Source: Paenibacillus stellifer (GTDB taxonomy: Bacteria; Bacillota; Bacilli; Paenibacillales; Paenibacillaceae). Taken from it: a DNA stretch of 64,000 nt. The stretch spans positions 3,192,501 to 3,256,500 of the forward strand of contig NZ_CP009286.1 of the NCBI RefSeq assembly GCF_000758685.1, in the 5' to 3' direction. This document shows positions 1-8,401 of this stretch, one piece after another. The notes under the pieces were generated by a model. It saw only the letters and a program-made list of their open reading frames with translations, made no database searches and was not told the DNA's origin. Both the position numbers and the translations under genes were made by a program. How positions within the stretch are numbered: position 1 is the first letter of the stretch; each line of letters starts with the position of its first letter.

Positions 1-513
1 TTGCCGGCCTGCCTCCAGCACCTTGTCCCCGCTGCGGATTTCAAATCCCCGGGGCGTGACGTTGCGCCCGGCCTGGATGACCGTGCGTACGCCAACCCAT
101 GACACGCCATCTTCCTCACGCGTCATCGTCGCCTCCAGCATAACGACCGCGTCCGCTCCCTCCGGAACCTGCGCTCCGGTCATGATTCTCGCCGCCGTAC
201 CCGGCGTAATCTTCGCTTCCGATACGAACCCGCAGGGAATTTCATCGACAACCCTGAGCCATACGGTCTCTTCGTCTCTCGCCGCTCCCGTATCCGCCGC
301 AATGACTGCGTAGCCGTCCATTCCGGAACGATTGAACGCCGGAAAGGGATGCGGCGCTGTAATATCCTCCGCCAATCTGCGTCCGGCCGACTGTCTGATC
401 GGAACGTTCTCCATCTCCAGCGGAGAGGCATATGCCATAAGCTTCTGCTGAGCCTCATGCACCTGAACCACTTTTCTGCCGAACTTGCCGCTCTTGGTGG
501 TCTCTTCCATCAT
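1..513 (-). CDS. moeA: Molybdopterin molybdenumtransferase MoeA, N-terminal part (cut by window edge)
   Basis: MoeA inserts molybdate into adenylylated molybdopterin, the last step of molybdenum cofactor synthesis in the cytoplasm. The 171 codons visible are open to the left edge, so the C-terminal half lies outside. They carry the family signature PFPAFNRSGMDGYAV near residue 50 and the stretch PGTAARIMTGAQVPEGADAV near residue 110. Two consecutive ATG codons open the frame; the first, at 513, is 6 nt from a GGAGGG site. A MoeB/ThiF-type protein sits at 49825-50895, but not in the same operon. Family identification is firm; the product is incomplete only because of the window. Confidence 0.95.
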   Translation of the reverse strand, partial: MMEETTKSGKFGRKVVQVHEAQQKLMAYASPLEMENVPIRQSAGRRLAEDITAPHPFPAFNRSGMDGYAVIAADTGAARDEETVWLRVVDEIPCGFVSEAKITPGTAARIMTGAQVPEGADAVVMLEATMTREEDGVSWVGVRTVIQAGRNVTPRGFEIRSGDKVLEAGRQ

Positions 514-640
514 GACGATCCCTCCGTTATCCCATAGTAATAACTCCCGCCTAGTACTGCTTCCCTCCGAATCCGTTTCATTGTAACATACCGGAATAAT
601 CGTCCCCAAACCTGTAAAGATGTTCCCGATAACGAGAAAA

Positions 641-668
641 AGCGGGCATGTCTGATGACATACCCGCT
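641..668 (-). terminator. Intrinsic terminator after the DUF4178 gene
   Basis: A 12-13 bp hairpin (AGCGGGCATGTC against GACATACCCGCT, one wobble) is followed on the minus strand by TTTTCTC. It lies about 65 nt past the stop of the gene ending at 733 and closes the pspA-DUF4178 transcript. A second partial copy of the 3' arm (GATGACATACCCGCT) follows at 669-685. Confidence 0.8.
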
Positions 669-732
669 TGATGACATACCCGCTGTCATATATTGATAAA
701 TCCATTTGTTCGATCGGCTTTCTTAAAAAGCT

Positions 733-1239
733 CTAGGAAGCCCGGATGACCTGAACGTCGCCCGGAATAATCTTCTCCCCTTCGTACAGCATAAACCGCC
801 CGTTCTGCCACTCAATTCGAAGCAGCTGGCCTTCGTCGGACTGATACTGCCACACATGCTGGTCGCCCGCATTCATAAAAGGCGTCTGACCGGTCACCGC
901 CACATGGCCCTCGTACTCTTCCTCCAGATAGTAGAGGATATCGTCGAGCTCCATCGTAGTTGGAACCTCGGCCAGGCTGTCCATCCGGCCGTCAATCGCC
1001 TTGTACAGCGCATACCGCAGCTCTTCCCGCTGCTCCACATGCAAATAGGCCAGCGCTGCTCCGTCGCGAAGCGTCAGCAGCGCTGTGTTTCGGCCGAAAT
1101 TACTGACCCGTCCAGTCACTTCATAACTAACAAGCGATACCTCGCAAATATCGCCTGGCGACAGCTGAAGCACGCTCTTAGGTGCGGGAAGCGGTTCATC
1201 CTTGGCGAACAGATTGCCAATACGTTTCCATATACTCAT
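733..1239 (-). CDS. DUF4178 domain protein next to pspA
   Basis: A 168-residue soluble protein with no signal peptide or membrane segment. Its N-terminus MSIWKRIGNLF is a short amphipathic stretch resembling the start of PspA itself, and the body matches the DUF4178 type (SPGDICEVSLVSYEVTGRV, later LRIEWQNGRFMLYEGE). The ATG at 1239 has AGGAGG 7 nt upstream; an in-frame upstream extension to 1293 has no binding site and crosses an inverted repeat, so it is rejected. In many bacteria DUF4178 proteins are encoded with PspA and envelope-stress genes, which fits the pspA just upstream. The molecular function is unknown; a role in membrane stress is inferred from context. Confidence 0.8.
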   Translation of the reverse strand: MSIWKRIGNLFAKDEPLPAPKSVLQLSPGDICEVSLVSYEVTGRVSNFGRNTALLTLRDGAALAYLHVEQREELRYALYKAIDGRMDSLAEVPTTMELDDILYYLEEEYEGHVAVTGQTPFMNAGDQHVWQYQSDEGQLLRIEWQNGRFMLYEGEKIIPGDVQVIRAS

Positions 1240-1257
1240 GGTCGTTCCTCCTGTCAG

Positions 1258-1329
1258 GTCCTTGTACATACAAGGACGGGGAGAGCGACTCAACGCTTCT
1301 CCCCGCCTATCGCCTTCACGATATCGTGA
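1258..1329. repeat. Three consecutive inverted repeats between pspA and the DUF4178 gene
   Basis: Within 72 nt the intercistronic gap holds GTCCTTGTA/TACAAGGAC (1258-1277, perfect 9 bp arms), GGGGAGA/TCTCCCC with further pairing inside (1278-1304), and the perfect 14 bp palindrome TCACGATATCGTGA (1316-1329). None has a U-tract, so they are not ordinary terminators. They could protect or cleave the mRNA, or bind a protein. Confidence 0.75.
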
Positions 1330-1339
1330 CGGGAGGCTC

Positions 1340-2008
1340 TTATTGCTTCTCGTACTGCTTCATCAGAGCGGCCAGTTCATCTTCAACGCCCTGGTCCTTC
1401 GACAGCTGCTCGAACTCGTCGTCAAGCGACTTTGTGCCTTTGCTCATTTCGTTGCTTGCTTCCGCCTGGGCTTCGGCCTGCAGCATCTTCTCTTCCATGC
1501 GCTTCAGTCCGGCTGTTGCGGAGTCGGAGCTGAAGCCGCTCATAGCCTTATTGATTTCAGTCTGCGCCTTGGCCGCGTTATAACGGGCTACCAGCGTCTC
1601 GCGCTTGCTCTTCATCTGGCCGAGCTGCTTGCGCATCTCTTCCAGCTTGTCGCGGAGATTGTCAGCCGAAGCCTTGTTCTGGTCGTAGCTCGTCTTATAC
1701 TCGGCGAGCTTGCCTTCAGCCGTCTTCTTCTCTTCCAGCGCCCGGCGCGCCAGATCGGCGTTGCCCGCCTGTGCGGCGGCGTGGGCCTGCTGGTTACGCT
1801 TGTTCACAAGCGCTTCCTGCTCTTCGTACAGCTGCTTGAATTTCTTCTCAATCGCGATCTGGGCGGCGACTGCTTTCTCGGCGTCTTCCAAATCTTCGGT
1901 CATATCCCGGATATATTGGTCAGTCATTTTGATCGGGTCTTCAGCCTTGTCGATAATCGCATTGATATTGGACATCGTTAAATCGCGCAATCTTTTAAAA
2001 ATGGACAT
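1340..2008 (-). CDS. pspA: Phage shock protein A / IM30 family
   Basis: A 222-residue PspA/IM30/Vipp1-type protein, an ESCRT-III-like membrane-stabilising factor that binds stressed cytoplasmic membrane. It begins MSIFKRLRDLTMSNINAIID, the typical amphipathic N-terminal helix, followed by long heptad-rich coiled coil (residues about 25-190) and an acidic C-terminus. No signal peptide. The ATG at 2008 follows GGAGG by 9 nt. It lies between an LpdD-like gene (70 nt upstream) and a DUF4178 gene (about 100 nt downstream), all in one direction. Length and sequence are normal for Firmicute PspA. Confidence 0.95.
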   Translation of the reverse strand: MSIFKRLRDLTMSNINAIIDKAEDPIKMTDQYIRDMTEDLEDAEKAVAAQIAIEKKFKQLYEEQEALVNKRNQQAHAAAQAGNADLARRALEEKKTAEGKLAEYKTSYDQNKASADNLRDKLEEMRKQLGQMKSKRETLVARYNAAKAQTEINKAMSGFSSDSATAGLKRMEEKMLQAEAQAEASNEMSKGTKSLDDEFEQLSKDQGVEDELAALMKQYEKQ

Positions 2009-2077
2009 ATGTTCATTCCTCCAAAAGATGGTTTTTAAACTTGTTGATATGTTTTACGCAGGTCAGCGGAATCCGTT

Positions 2078-2416
2078 TCATTTTTTGTTTCGTAAAAACT
2101 GATCCACCTTGCGATCCACCGTCTCAACCACGCGAAATATTTGCTCCTTGGTCAGATTGTCGTAATGGATGCCCATCACAACGGTCACGGTTCGCCCAAG
2201 CGCCTCGGCGGCTTGTCTGGCGATCCGCTCGCTGATCGTATGCTCCTTGTGTCCGGGAACCGCCGAGGTTCCGGAGGAGACGCCGCCCGTATCCGGATAT
2301 GCAATGCTGGCCGCCCCGATATGCCTGACCCCGCCGGTAATTACCAGAAGAAGATCGCGCCCCACCTCGAAATCGGTGATGACTATGTCTTCAGGGTCAA
2401 ATGCTTCCGAAGGCAA
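2078..2416 (-). CDS. LpdD-like (prenylated-flavin chaperone-like) small protein
   Basis: A 112-residue soluble protein. Its core (TGGVRHIGAASIAYPDTGG, then GTSAVPGHKEHTISERIARQ) resembles the D subunit/LpdD family linked to UbiD-type decarboxylases, proposed to help with prenylated flavin. No UbiD or UbiX is in the window, so that role is not supported by context. The frame can open at an ATG at 2434, but the strong AAGGAGGGA lies inside that extension, 8 nt before a TTG at 2416, so TTG is the better start. It sits 40 nt after pyrD and 70 nt before pspA. Family assignment is from memory of sequence pattern and moderately sure; function is unknown. Confidence 0.65.
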   Translation of the reverse strand: MPSEAFDPEDIVITDFEVGRDLLLVITGGVRHIGAASIAYPDTGGVSSGTSAVPGHKEHTISERIARQAAEALGRTVTVVMGIHYDNLTKEQIFRVVETVDRKVDQFLRNKK

Positions 2417-2455
2417 GAAATCTCCCTCCTTCATGCACCTGCATGACTGCGGAAC

Positions 2456-3424
2456 TTAAATGATGCCGCGGATTTCATCCAGGGAAGAGATATTTTCTTC
2501 GATCATAAACTGCCGGAGACCGGTTAGCAAGTCCCGTCCGGCCCGCATATTCATGAAATTATAGGTGCCGACCTGAACGACAGCGGCTCCGGCCATAATA
2601 AATTCGACAATATCTGTCGCGGAAGCGATCCCGCCCATGCCGATGACCGGTATGCTGACTCTCTTCGCCACCTGATGCACCATGCGCAGCGCAACCGGCT
2701 TGATGGCAGGGCCCGACAGACCCGCATACAGATTATTGAATACGCTCCGTCTGCGCCGCACATCGATCTTCATGCCGGAAATCGTATTGATCAAGGAGAC
2801 AGCGTCCGCCCCTTCCTCCTGGCACATTGCGGCCATGTCTGCGATGTCTTCGGCGTTCGGAGACAGCTTGACGGACAGCGGCAGACTCGTCGCACCGCGA
2901 ACGGCGCGGACAAGCTCCCGGGCATCGCAGGTGCGGATGCCGAAGGCGATGCCGCCTTCTTTTACATTGGGACAGGAAATATTGAGCTCTATCATATCCA
3001 CTGCTTTCGTTCCATGCTCCGCCCGGCGGTCGGCATCCTGCTGAATCAGTTCCGCTCCGGTAACATAATCCTCAAAGGTGTTGCCGCCAAGATTGACGAT
3101 TCTTGCGGTGTCCAGCGATTCCCAATAGGCGCCTTCCTTCTTAAGAAAAGCATGAATGCCCGGATTCTCCAGACCGACGCTGTTCAGCATGCCCGAAGGT
3201 GTCTCGTACACCCTCACGCCCGGGTTCCCTGCTTTGGGATTCAGCGTAAGACCTTTGCCCGAAATGCCTCCAAGCTCATTTACATCGTAAAACTTGGCAT
3301 ATTCCCGTCCAAACCCGAAGGTTCCTGATGCCATCACAATCGGATTCTTGAAGGTAACCCCCGCAATAACAGTGCTCAGATCAAGCTTCGTATCCGCCGC
3401 TCCGCTCGTTTCCGTTCTAATCAT
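2456..3424 (-). CDS. pyrD: Dihydroorotate dehydrogenase B, catalytic subunit
   Basis: PyrD (class 1B) is the FMN subunit that oxidises dihydroorotate to orotate in UMP synthesis, passing electrons through PyrK to NAD. The 322-residue product has the signature [14 protein letters not shown] near residue 40 and the active-site loop [11 protein letters not shown] with catalytic Cys about 151 (class 1B uses Cys). The start ATG at 3424 overlaps the pyrK stop by 8 nt (ATGATTAG), giving translational coupling. A longer frame upstream is a shadow of pyrK. The other pyr genes are not in the window, so this pair may be detached from the main pyr operon, or that operon was not captured. Confidence 0.96.
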   Translation of the reverse strand: MIRTETSGAADTKLDLSTVIAGVTFKNPIVMASGTFGFGREYAKFYDVNELGGISGKGLTLNPKAGNPGVRVYETPSGMLNSVGLENPGIHAFLKKEGAYWESLDTARIVNLGGNTFEDYVTGAELIQQDADRRAEHGTKAVDMIELNISCPNVKEGGIAFGIRTCDARELVRAVRGATSLPLSVKLSPNAEDIADMAAMCQEEGADAVSLINTISGMKIDVRRRRSVFNNLYAGLSGPAIKPVALRMVHQVAKRVSIPVIGMGGIASATDIVEFIMAGAAVVQVGTYNFMNMRAGRDLLTGLRQFMIEENISSLDEIRGII

Positions 3425-4121
3425 GAAATACCACCTCTTCCGCCAAAAATACAGGTCCGTCCGCACATGCCTTCCGCTGTCCGTCCTTGCACGATACGCT
3501 GCATACGAGGCAGGCTCCGATGCCGCACGCCATCCGGTTCTCCAATGAGAGGTACACATTCACCCGGCTGCCCTCCGACTGGGCCGCTGCAGCCTTATGC
3601 TGTGCTGCTTTGAGCATTGGGTGTGGCCCGCAGACGAACACATGGTCATAGGCCTTGAAATCGACGCTGTCCAGAATGAGGCCGCCGACATCCACCGTCA
3701 GCTTATCAGCGTAGGGACGAAATTGTTCAGTCGCGAATGGCTCCCGGCTGTATCCCAGGAAGACGTCGCAGCCCGGAAGCTCACGGGCACAGTACATGAG
3801 AGGCGCAATGCCGATTCCCCCGCCTACCAGAGCGATCCGTCCCTCAACCTTGGGAAAGCCGCTGCCGAATGGCCCTTCCAGCTGAATAGGATCGCCAGGA
3901 GTCAGCTTCGCGAACAGCTCCGTACCTTCGCCTACAACATGATATAAGAAATCGATGCTGTCTTCCCCTACCTGATGGATGCTAAGAGGTCTCGACAGCA
4001 CCGGATAGTTGTCCCATGCCCGCAGCATATAGAATTGGCCCATTTCACCGCTGTAATCTCCGCCGACCCGGAGATGGTAAACATTGTCCGCCAGTTGTTC
4101 ATTACTAATAACCGTCCCCAC
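3417..4121 (-). CDS. pyrK: Dihydroorotate dehydrogenase B, electron-transfer subunit
   Basis: PyrK carries FAD and a [2Fe-2S] cluster and links PyrD to NAD. Visible are the flavin-binding RPLSIH motif (residues 44-49), the nucleotide-binding GGGIGIAPL (100-108), and cluster cysteines at about 199, 204, 207 and 219. An in-frame TTG at 4139 would put AAGGAG inside the gene; that site lies 9 nt before the GTG at 4121, which I take as the start (234 residues). It is translationally coupled to pyrD through an 8 nt overlap. Confidence 0.95.
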   Translation of the reverse strand: MGTVISNEQLADNVYHLRVGGDYSGEMGQFYMLRAWDNYPVLSRPLSIHQVGEDSIDFLYHVVGEGTELFAKLTPGDPIQLEGPFGSGFPKVEGRIALVGGGIGIAPLMYCARELPGCDVFLGYSREPFATEQFRPYADKLTVDVGGLILDSVDFKAYDHVFVCGPHPMLKAAQHKAAAAQSEGSRVNVYLSLENRMACGIGACLVCSVSCKDGQRKACADGPVFLAEEVVFHD

Positions 4122-4265
4122 GTTATCAAGCTCCTTCAAATTTTATCTTATTAAACATGCCTGAGAAGAAACTTAAAATCTGTGATATTCTTCACACCTT
4201 TGAATGTTTTTCGCGTGAAAGACAAATAATAGACGGAAACGCCTTTACGGGAAGGAGAACGTGTA

Positions 4266-5114
4266 ATGAGATTTTTTCCAGCGGCTCGCTTGCTGACGGC
4301 CGTTTTAATCCTGACACTGGTCTGCGGCATGTCTGGCTGCTCCGGTTATATTCCGGCAGAACGTTCTTCCGGAGCATCGTCCTTTGGGGAGTGGAACCTG
4401 TCCGGGAAGGAGCCGGCAAAAACAGAAGCCCGTCCGGTAGCCGCTGCTTCCTCTCCCCTTACCCTTAGCCAGCTGATCCGTAAATATCCGAATGCGATCA
4501 AAACAAACGGTCCCCGGGTCAAGCAGATCGCCCTGACCTTCGATGATGTACCGGACCCCCGGTTCACCCCGGTAATTTTGGATGTCCTCAAGAGATACAA
4601 TGTGAAGGCGACGTTCTTTCTGGTGGGAAGCCGGGCAGCCAAGCATCCCGCACTCGTCCGGAGGATCGTCCGCGAAGGGCACAGCATCGGTAATCATTCA
4701 TACAGTCATCCACAGTTCAGCAAGCTTGATCTGCAGAGCTTCCGGAAACAAATCTTGAGGTCGGAGAAGACAATATCGGGGATTACCGGCATCCGGCCCA
4801 GACTGATTCGTCCGCCATACGGCGACGTTAACGAGCAGCAGCTGAAATGGGCCGCCGCTAACGGCTATACCTTTATCAACTGGAATGTCGACTCCGAGGA
4901 CTGGAAAGGGCTGTCGGCTGCACGGGTCAAAGCGAATATTTTGCCGCATGCCGGTCGGGGTGCAATCATTCTTCAGCATGGAGGCGGGGGTGCAGGCAGC
5001 GATCTGAAGGGAACGATTCAGGCCCTGCCCGACATTATCAATAACCTGCGCCAGAGAGGGTACAGTTTCGTAACCGTCCCCCAGCTCCTTCATCTCGCTG
5101 CAAGCCGATCTTAA
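4266..5114 (+). CDS. Polysaccharide deacetylase (NodB domain) lipoprotein
   Basis: A 282-residue exported lipoprotein of carbohydrate esterase family 4, which removes N-acetyl or O-acetyl groups from cell-wall or chitin-type polymers. The N-terminus is a lipoprotein signal ending GMSGC at about residue 25, followed by a low-complexity spacer. The NodB domain has the metal/catalytic motif TFDDVPD (about residue 90), the zinc-binding HSYSH, RPPYGD, and a terminal HGGGG histidine motif. The ATG has AAGGAG 8 nt upstream. It stands alone on the plus strand, facing away from pyrK. Actual substrate (peptidoglycan or other polymer) cannot be read from sequence. Confidence 0.93.
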   Translation: MRFFPAARLLTAVLILTLVCGMSGCSGYIPAERSSGASSFGEWNLSGKEPAKTEARPVAAASSPLTLSQLIRKYPNAIKTNGPRVKQIALTFDDVPDPRFTPVILDVLKRYNVKATFFLVGSRAAKHPALVRRIVREGHSIGNHSYSHPQFSKLDLQSFRKQILRSEKTISGITGIRPRLIRPPYGDVNEQQLKWAAANGYTFINWNVDSEDWKGLSAARVKANILPHAGRGAIILQHGGGGAGSDLKGTIQALPDIINNLRQRGYSFVTVPQLLHLAASRS

Positions 5115-5163
5115 GCGGACGCTTTAATGAATAAGAACGCTGGGCAGCTATGCCCTGATATTG

Positions 5164-5199
5164 AAAAAAGCCGGCCTCGGTCTGTGCCCGTCCGGCTTT
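5164..5199. terminator. Bidirectional terminator
   Basis: Hairpin AAAGCCGG/CCGGCTTT with A-rich 5' and T-rich 3' flanks, between the convergent deacetylase and LysM/3D genes. The minus-strand U-tract (TTTTTTC) is the stronger one. Confidence 0.75.
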
Positions 5200-5210
5200 G
5201 CAATGCCTGT

Positions 5211-5861
5211 TTAATTGATCAAATAGAGCTCCACGTTCTGAAATCCGAATTCCGAGACAAAGCTCTGGCTGCCTGGAATGAAGATATCGATCCGGTTGCC
5301 TTTAATGGCGCTTCCCGTATCCAATGCTGTGGCGACAAATGCCTGCTTCGGCAGGCCGGGATGCGAATACCCCGTGACCAGCACTTTTGTGCCGAGTGGA
5401 ATAATAGAAGGGTCAACGGCGATGGTGCCCAGCTTCAGCGGATTGCCGAAATAGTCGACGGAACCCCAAGGTCCGTTCTCGCTCGCAGCCGAAGAATAGG
5501 CGGTAGCCTTAGCCTGCACGGTTTTGTCGTAGGTAAAGACCTTGCCCCAGGCTTCCACTGTCTTGTTCCCTTGACTGCCCGACTGTTTGGCTGATTCGGC
5601 ACTGGCAATTCCCGATCCGGCCAGGGCGGTGCTGCCCGGAACGACCAGACGCAGGCCCGGATATATGTTCTGTGGATCGACTTCCGGATTAGCCTGCATC
5701 AGTTGCTCCAGACTGACGCTATATTTTTGGGCGACTCTGTAAAAGGTGGTCTGATCTCCGGCGACATGGATACGCTCGGCATGAGCAGGCGCGGCCATCA
5801 GCATTACGCTGAGTCCGAGCAGGGCGGCTGCAGTTTTAACCGTCTTGATGTTCTTGATCAT
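5211..5861 (-). CDS. Secreted LysM and 3D-domain protein (YocH-like)
   Basis: A 216-residue exported protein with a signal peptide ending near APAHA (residue 28), a LysM peptidoglycan-binding domain (about 30-75, TTFYRVAQKYSVSLEQLMQA), a short Ser/Gly linker, and a C-terminal 3D domain (about 115-216). The 3D domain has the conserved aspartates in AVDPSIIPLG and the ALDTGSAIKGNRIDIF block, the lytic-transglycosylase-like fold of MltA/YocH/resuscitation-factor-type proteins. The role is likely cell-wall turnover. The ATG at 5861 has AAGGAGG close upstream. It is monocistronic, with about 450 nt of non-coding DNA before the divergent ppk gene. Confidence 0.93.
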   Translation of the reverse strand: MIKNIKTVKTAAALLGLSVMLMAAPAHAERIHVAGDQTTFYRVAQKYSVSLEQLMQANPEVDPQNIYPGLRLVVPGSTALAGSGIASAESAKQSGSQGNKTVEAWGKVFTYDKTVQAKATAYSSAASENGPWGSVDYFGNPLKLGTIAVDPSIIPLGTKVLVTGYSHPGLPKQAFVATALDTGSAIKGNRIDIFIPGSQSFVSEFGFQNVELYLIN

Positions 5862-6313
5862 GGTGCCTCCTTAAGTACTGCGCACAAGCTTATGTAGGTT
5901 CCTTGCGGCAATGCGGTTTTTTGGTTTCCCCGTTCAACAGTTTTGAATATATCACAATTTTGTAACCAGTGCACTTACAAATGCTTCCAACAAGCGTGAA
6001 AAGCACGCTAAAACTGAGTTTTTTCTACCGAAATTTGTTTCAAATAGAATAATAAGCGGCTTTTTTCATGTCAGATTTGTTATATTTATAGTATGTGGAT
6101 GGATTGGCTGCACAACAATAACCGGCCTTGTAATATCCGGTAAATATCCGTCCCGATAACACGCACCGCAAGACAGCAATTCTTATGTCAGGTTTTTTTT
6201 TCGATTTTACACTGCGTTAACATTTCATTCCCTGGTAAAAGGTAAAATGAATACGATGCAGGCGATATGATAAAATGGAGTATATTCATTCTGGTAGCCA
6301 ATTTGGAGGAAAC
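5862..6313. other. Intergenic region between the 3D gene and ppk
   Basis: About 450 nt, clearly more AT-rich than the flanking genes, holding the divergent control regions of the 3D-domain gene and ppk. Visible are a small hairpin AGCGTG-AAAAG-CACGCT (5993-6009) followed by a T-run, and a T-run at 6193-6202. I could not match a complete ydaO-type riboswitch or a convincing WalR box. No open frame with a binding site is seen. Confidence 0.5.
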
Positions 6314-8401
6314 ATGAGCGAAGAAGAGAAAAAACATCACAGCAGTCCATCCGCCGCCTATCTGAACCGGGACCTCAGCTGGATCGAGTTTAACCGAAGA
6401 GTCCTTCATGAGGCACAGGACCCGGACAACCCCCTGCTTGAGAGGGCCAAGTTCCTCGGTATTGTATCAAGCAATCTCGATGAATTTATCAGCGTTCGGG
6501 TTGCAGGGATTCAGGACCAGATCAGGGCGGGCTATACCAAAAAGGATTTTACCGGATACACCCCTTCCGGTCTGCTCAAACGGCTGTATAAGCGTGTCGG
6601 CCAAAGCGTGAACGAGCAGTACCGTTCTTTCCGCGATCTGTCGCGCAGCTTACATAAAGAAGGCATCGTCTTCGTGGATTATGAGGATTTGACCCATGCC
6701 CAGGAGACAGCTGTTGAGGACTATTACCGGGACATTATTTTTCCCGTGCTGACGCCGATGGCCGTGGACCAGAGCCGACCCTTTCCGCTTGTGCACAGCT
6801 TGTTCATCTACCTGGCGGTCGTGCTGGGCAAGAAGGATCAAGATGACGACGAGCTGTTCTTCGCCATCCTGCAGATTCCATCGAATCTGCCCCGGTGCAT
6901 TCCGCTCCCCCACCGTTCCAACAGCAAACGCCGCCAGTTTATCTTTATTGAAGATGTGATCAGAGCCCATATCGGAACACTCTTCAGCGGCTATCAAGCG
7001 CTTGCGGTTAACGAATTCAGGCTGACTCGAAACTCCGACCTCAGCATTGACGAGGAAGGCGCCGAGGATCTGCTGGAGGAGATTGAGAAGGAGCTCCGCA
7101 AACGGCGCCGCGGCGTTCCGGTAAGGCTGGAGGTCCAGAAAGGCATCCATCCGTTCGCACTGGAGCAGCTGCAGACCGAATTTGAAACCGAAATTTTTAC
7201 CTTTGAAATTGACGGTCCGCTTGATCTTGGCTTCTTCCGCCAGTTCGCCTCAGGCCTCAAGGGATACAGTTATCTCAACTATCCGCCGATTGAGCCCGTC
7301 TATCCGGCCGAGTTCGATGAGACAGAAGATTTCTTTGATGTATTAACCAAACGCGATGTCCTCGTATACCATCCGTATGAGTCATTTGAGGCGATGATTG
7401 ACTTCATCACCCAGGCTTCGGAAGATGATCAGGTTATGGCGATCAAAATGACGCTGTATCGGGTGAGCGGCAACTCGCCGCTGATCGGAGCGCTTGCGCA
7501 TGCTGCGGAGTCGGGCAAGCAGGTTACAGTCGTGGTGGAACTGAAAGCGAGGTTCGACGAGGAACGCAACATCGCCTGGGCCCGGAAGCTGGAGCAGGCG
7601 GGCTGTCACGTCGTCTACGGCCTTGTCGGATTGAAGACTCATGCCAAAATTACGCTGATCGTCCGCCAGGAAGACAACGAGCTGCGGCGTTATGTTCATA
7701 TCGGCACCGGCAATTATAATGAAAATACCGCAAAAATGTATACCGATATCAGTCTCTTCACCTCAAATGACGATATCGGCCTCGACGCTTCGGAGCTGTT
7801 CAATCAAATTACCGGGTATTCCTCGAACCGGGAGTGGAACGCAATCGTCGTTGCGCCGAGCAGTATGAGCACCAATCTGCGGCGATTGATCCAGCGGGAG
7901 AGCGAGCATGCCGCCGCAGGGCGTCCGGCCAGAGTCATCGCCAAGATGAACTCCTTGTCGAACCAGCAGGTCATCGACGATCTGTATGAAGCCAACGCTG
8001 CTGGCGTTACGATCGACCTGATCGTACGAGGGGTATGCTGTCTGCGCCCGGGCGTTCCAGGCCTGAGCGAGCATATTACGGTCCGAAGCATCGTCGACCG
8101 GTTCCTGGAGCATTCCCGGATTTATTATTTTGAGAACGGCGGAGATCCGGAGGTCTACATGTCCAGTGCTGACTGGATGACGCGGAATTTGACCCGGCGT
8201 GTGGAATTAATGTGTCCGGTGAAGGATAAAGAGACGCGCGGGCAGGTCGTCGAGATTCTGCAAATGTCGCTGCGGGACAATCAGAAATCCAGCTTCCTGA
8301 CTCCAAGCGGGAACTATGAACGCCCGGACGACAAAGAGGCTCCTTATCGGAGCCAATTCGAGGCCATGGCGGTTAGTGAATGGAAGTATAAATCAGAGTA
8401 A
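6314..8401 (+). CDS. ppk: Polyphosphate kinase 1
   Basis: Ppk1 reversibly polymerises the ATP gamma-phosphate into inorganic polyphosphate. The 695-residue protein has the family start YLNRDLSWIEFNRRVLHEA, the middle domains, and the phospholipase-D-like catalytic half with KMTLYRVSGNSPLI, KARFDEERN and the histidine motif HIGTGNYNENTAKMYTD. The ATG at 6314 has GGAGG 4 nt upstream; an in-frame ATG 39 nt earlier lacks a site. The 3' end overlaps the opposing ppx gene by 29 nt, pairing synthesis and breakdown enzymes tail to tail. Confidence 0.97.
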   Translation: MSEEEKKHHSSPSAAYLNRDLSWIEFNRRVLHEAQDPDNPLLERAKFLGIVSSNLDEFISVRVAGIQDQIRAGYTKKDFTGYTPSGLLKRLYKRVGQSVNEQYRSFRDLSRSLHKEGIVFVDYEDLTHAQETAVEDYYRDIIFPVLTPMAVDQSRPFPLVHSLFIYLAVVLGKKDQDDDELFFAILQIPSNLPRCIPLPHRSNSKRRQFIFIEDVIRAHIGTLFSGYQALAVNEFRLTRNSDLSIDEEGAEDLLEEIEKELRKRRRGVPVRLEVQKGIHPFALEQLQTEFETEIFTFEIDGPLDLGFFRQFASGLKGYSYLNYPPIEPVYPAEFDETEDFFDVLTKRDVLVYHPYESFEAMIDFITQASEDDQVMAIKMTLYRVSGNSPLIGALAHAAESGKQVTVVVELKARFDEERNIAWARKLEQAGCHVVYGLVGLKTHAKITLIVRQEDNELRRYVHIGTGNYNENTAKMYTDISLFTSNDDIGLDASELFNQITGYSSNREWNAIVVAPSSMSTNLRRLIQRESEHAAAGRPARVIAKMNSLSNQQVIDDLYEANAAGVTIDLIVRGVCCLRPGVPGLSEHITVRSIVDRFLEHSRIYYFENGGDPEVYMSSADWMTRNLTRRVELMCPVKDKETRGQVVEILQMSLRDNQKSSFLTPSGNYERPDDKEAPYRSQFEAMAVSEWKYKSE

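Noticed and set aside
5862..6010. Possible ydaO (c-di-AMP) riboswitch before the LysM/3D gene
   Set aside because: A fragment GGGGAAACC resembles part of the motif, but the leader is too short and other conserved blocks are missing.
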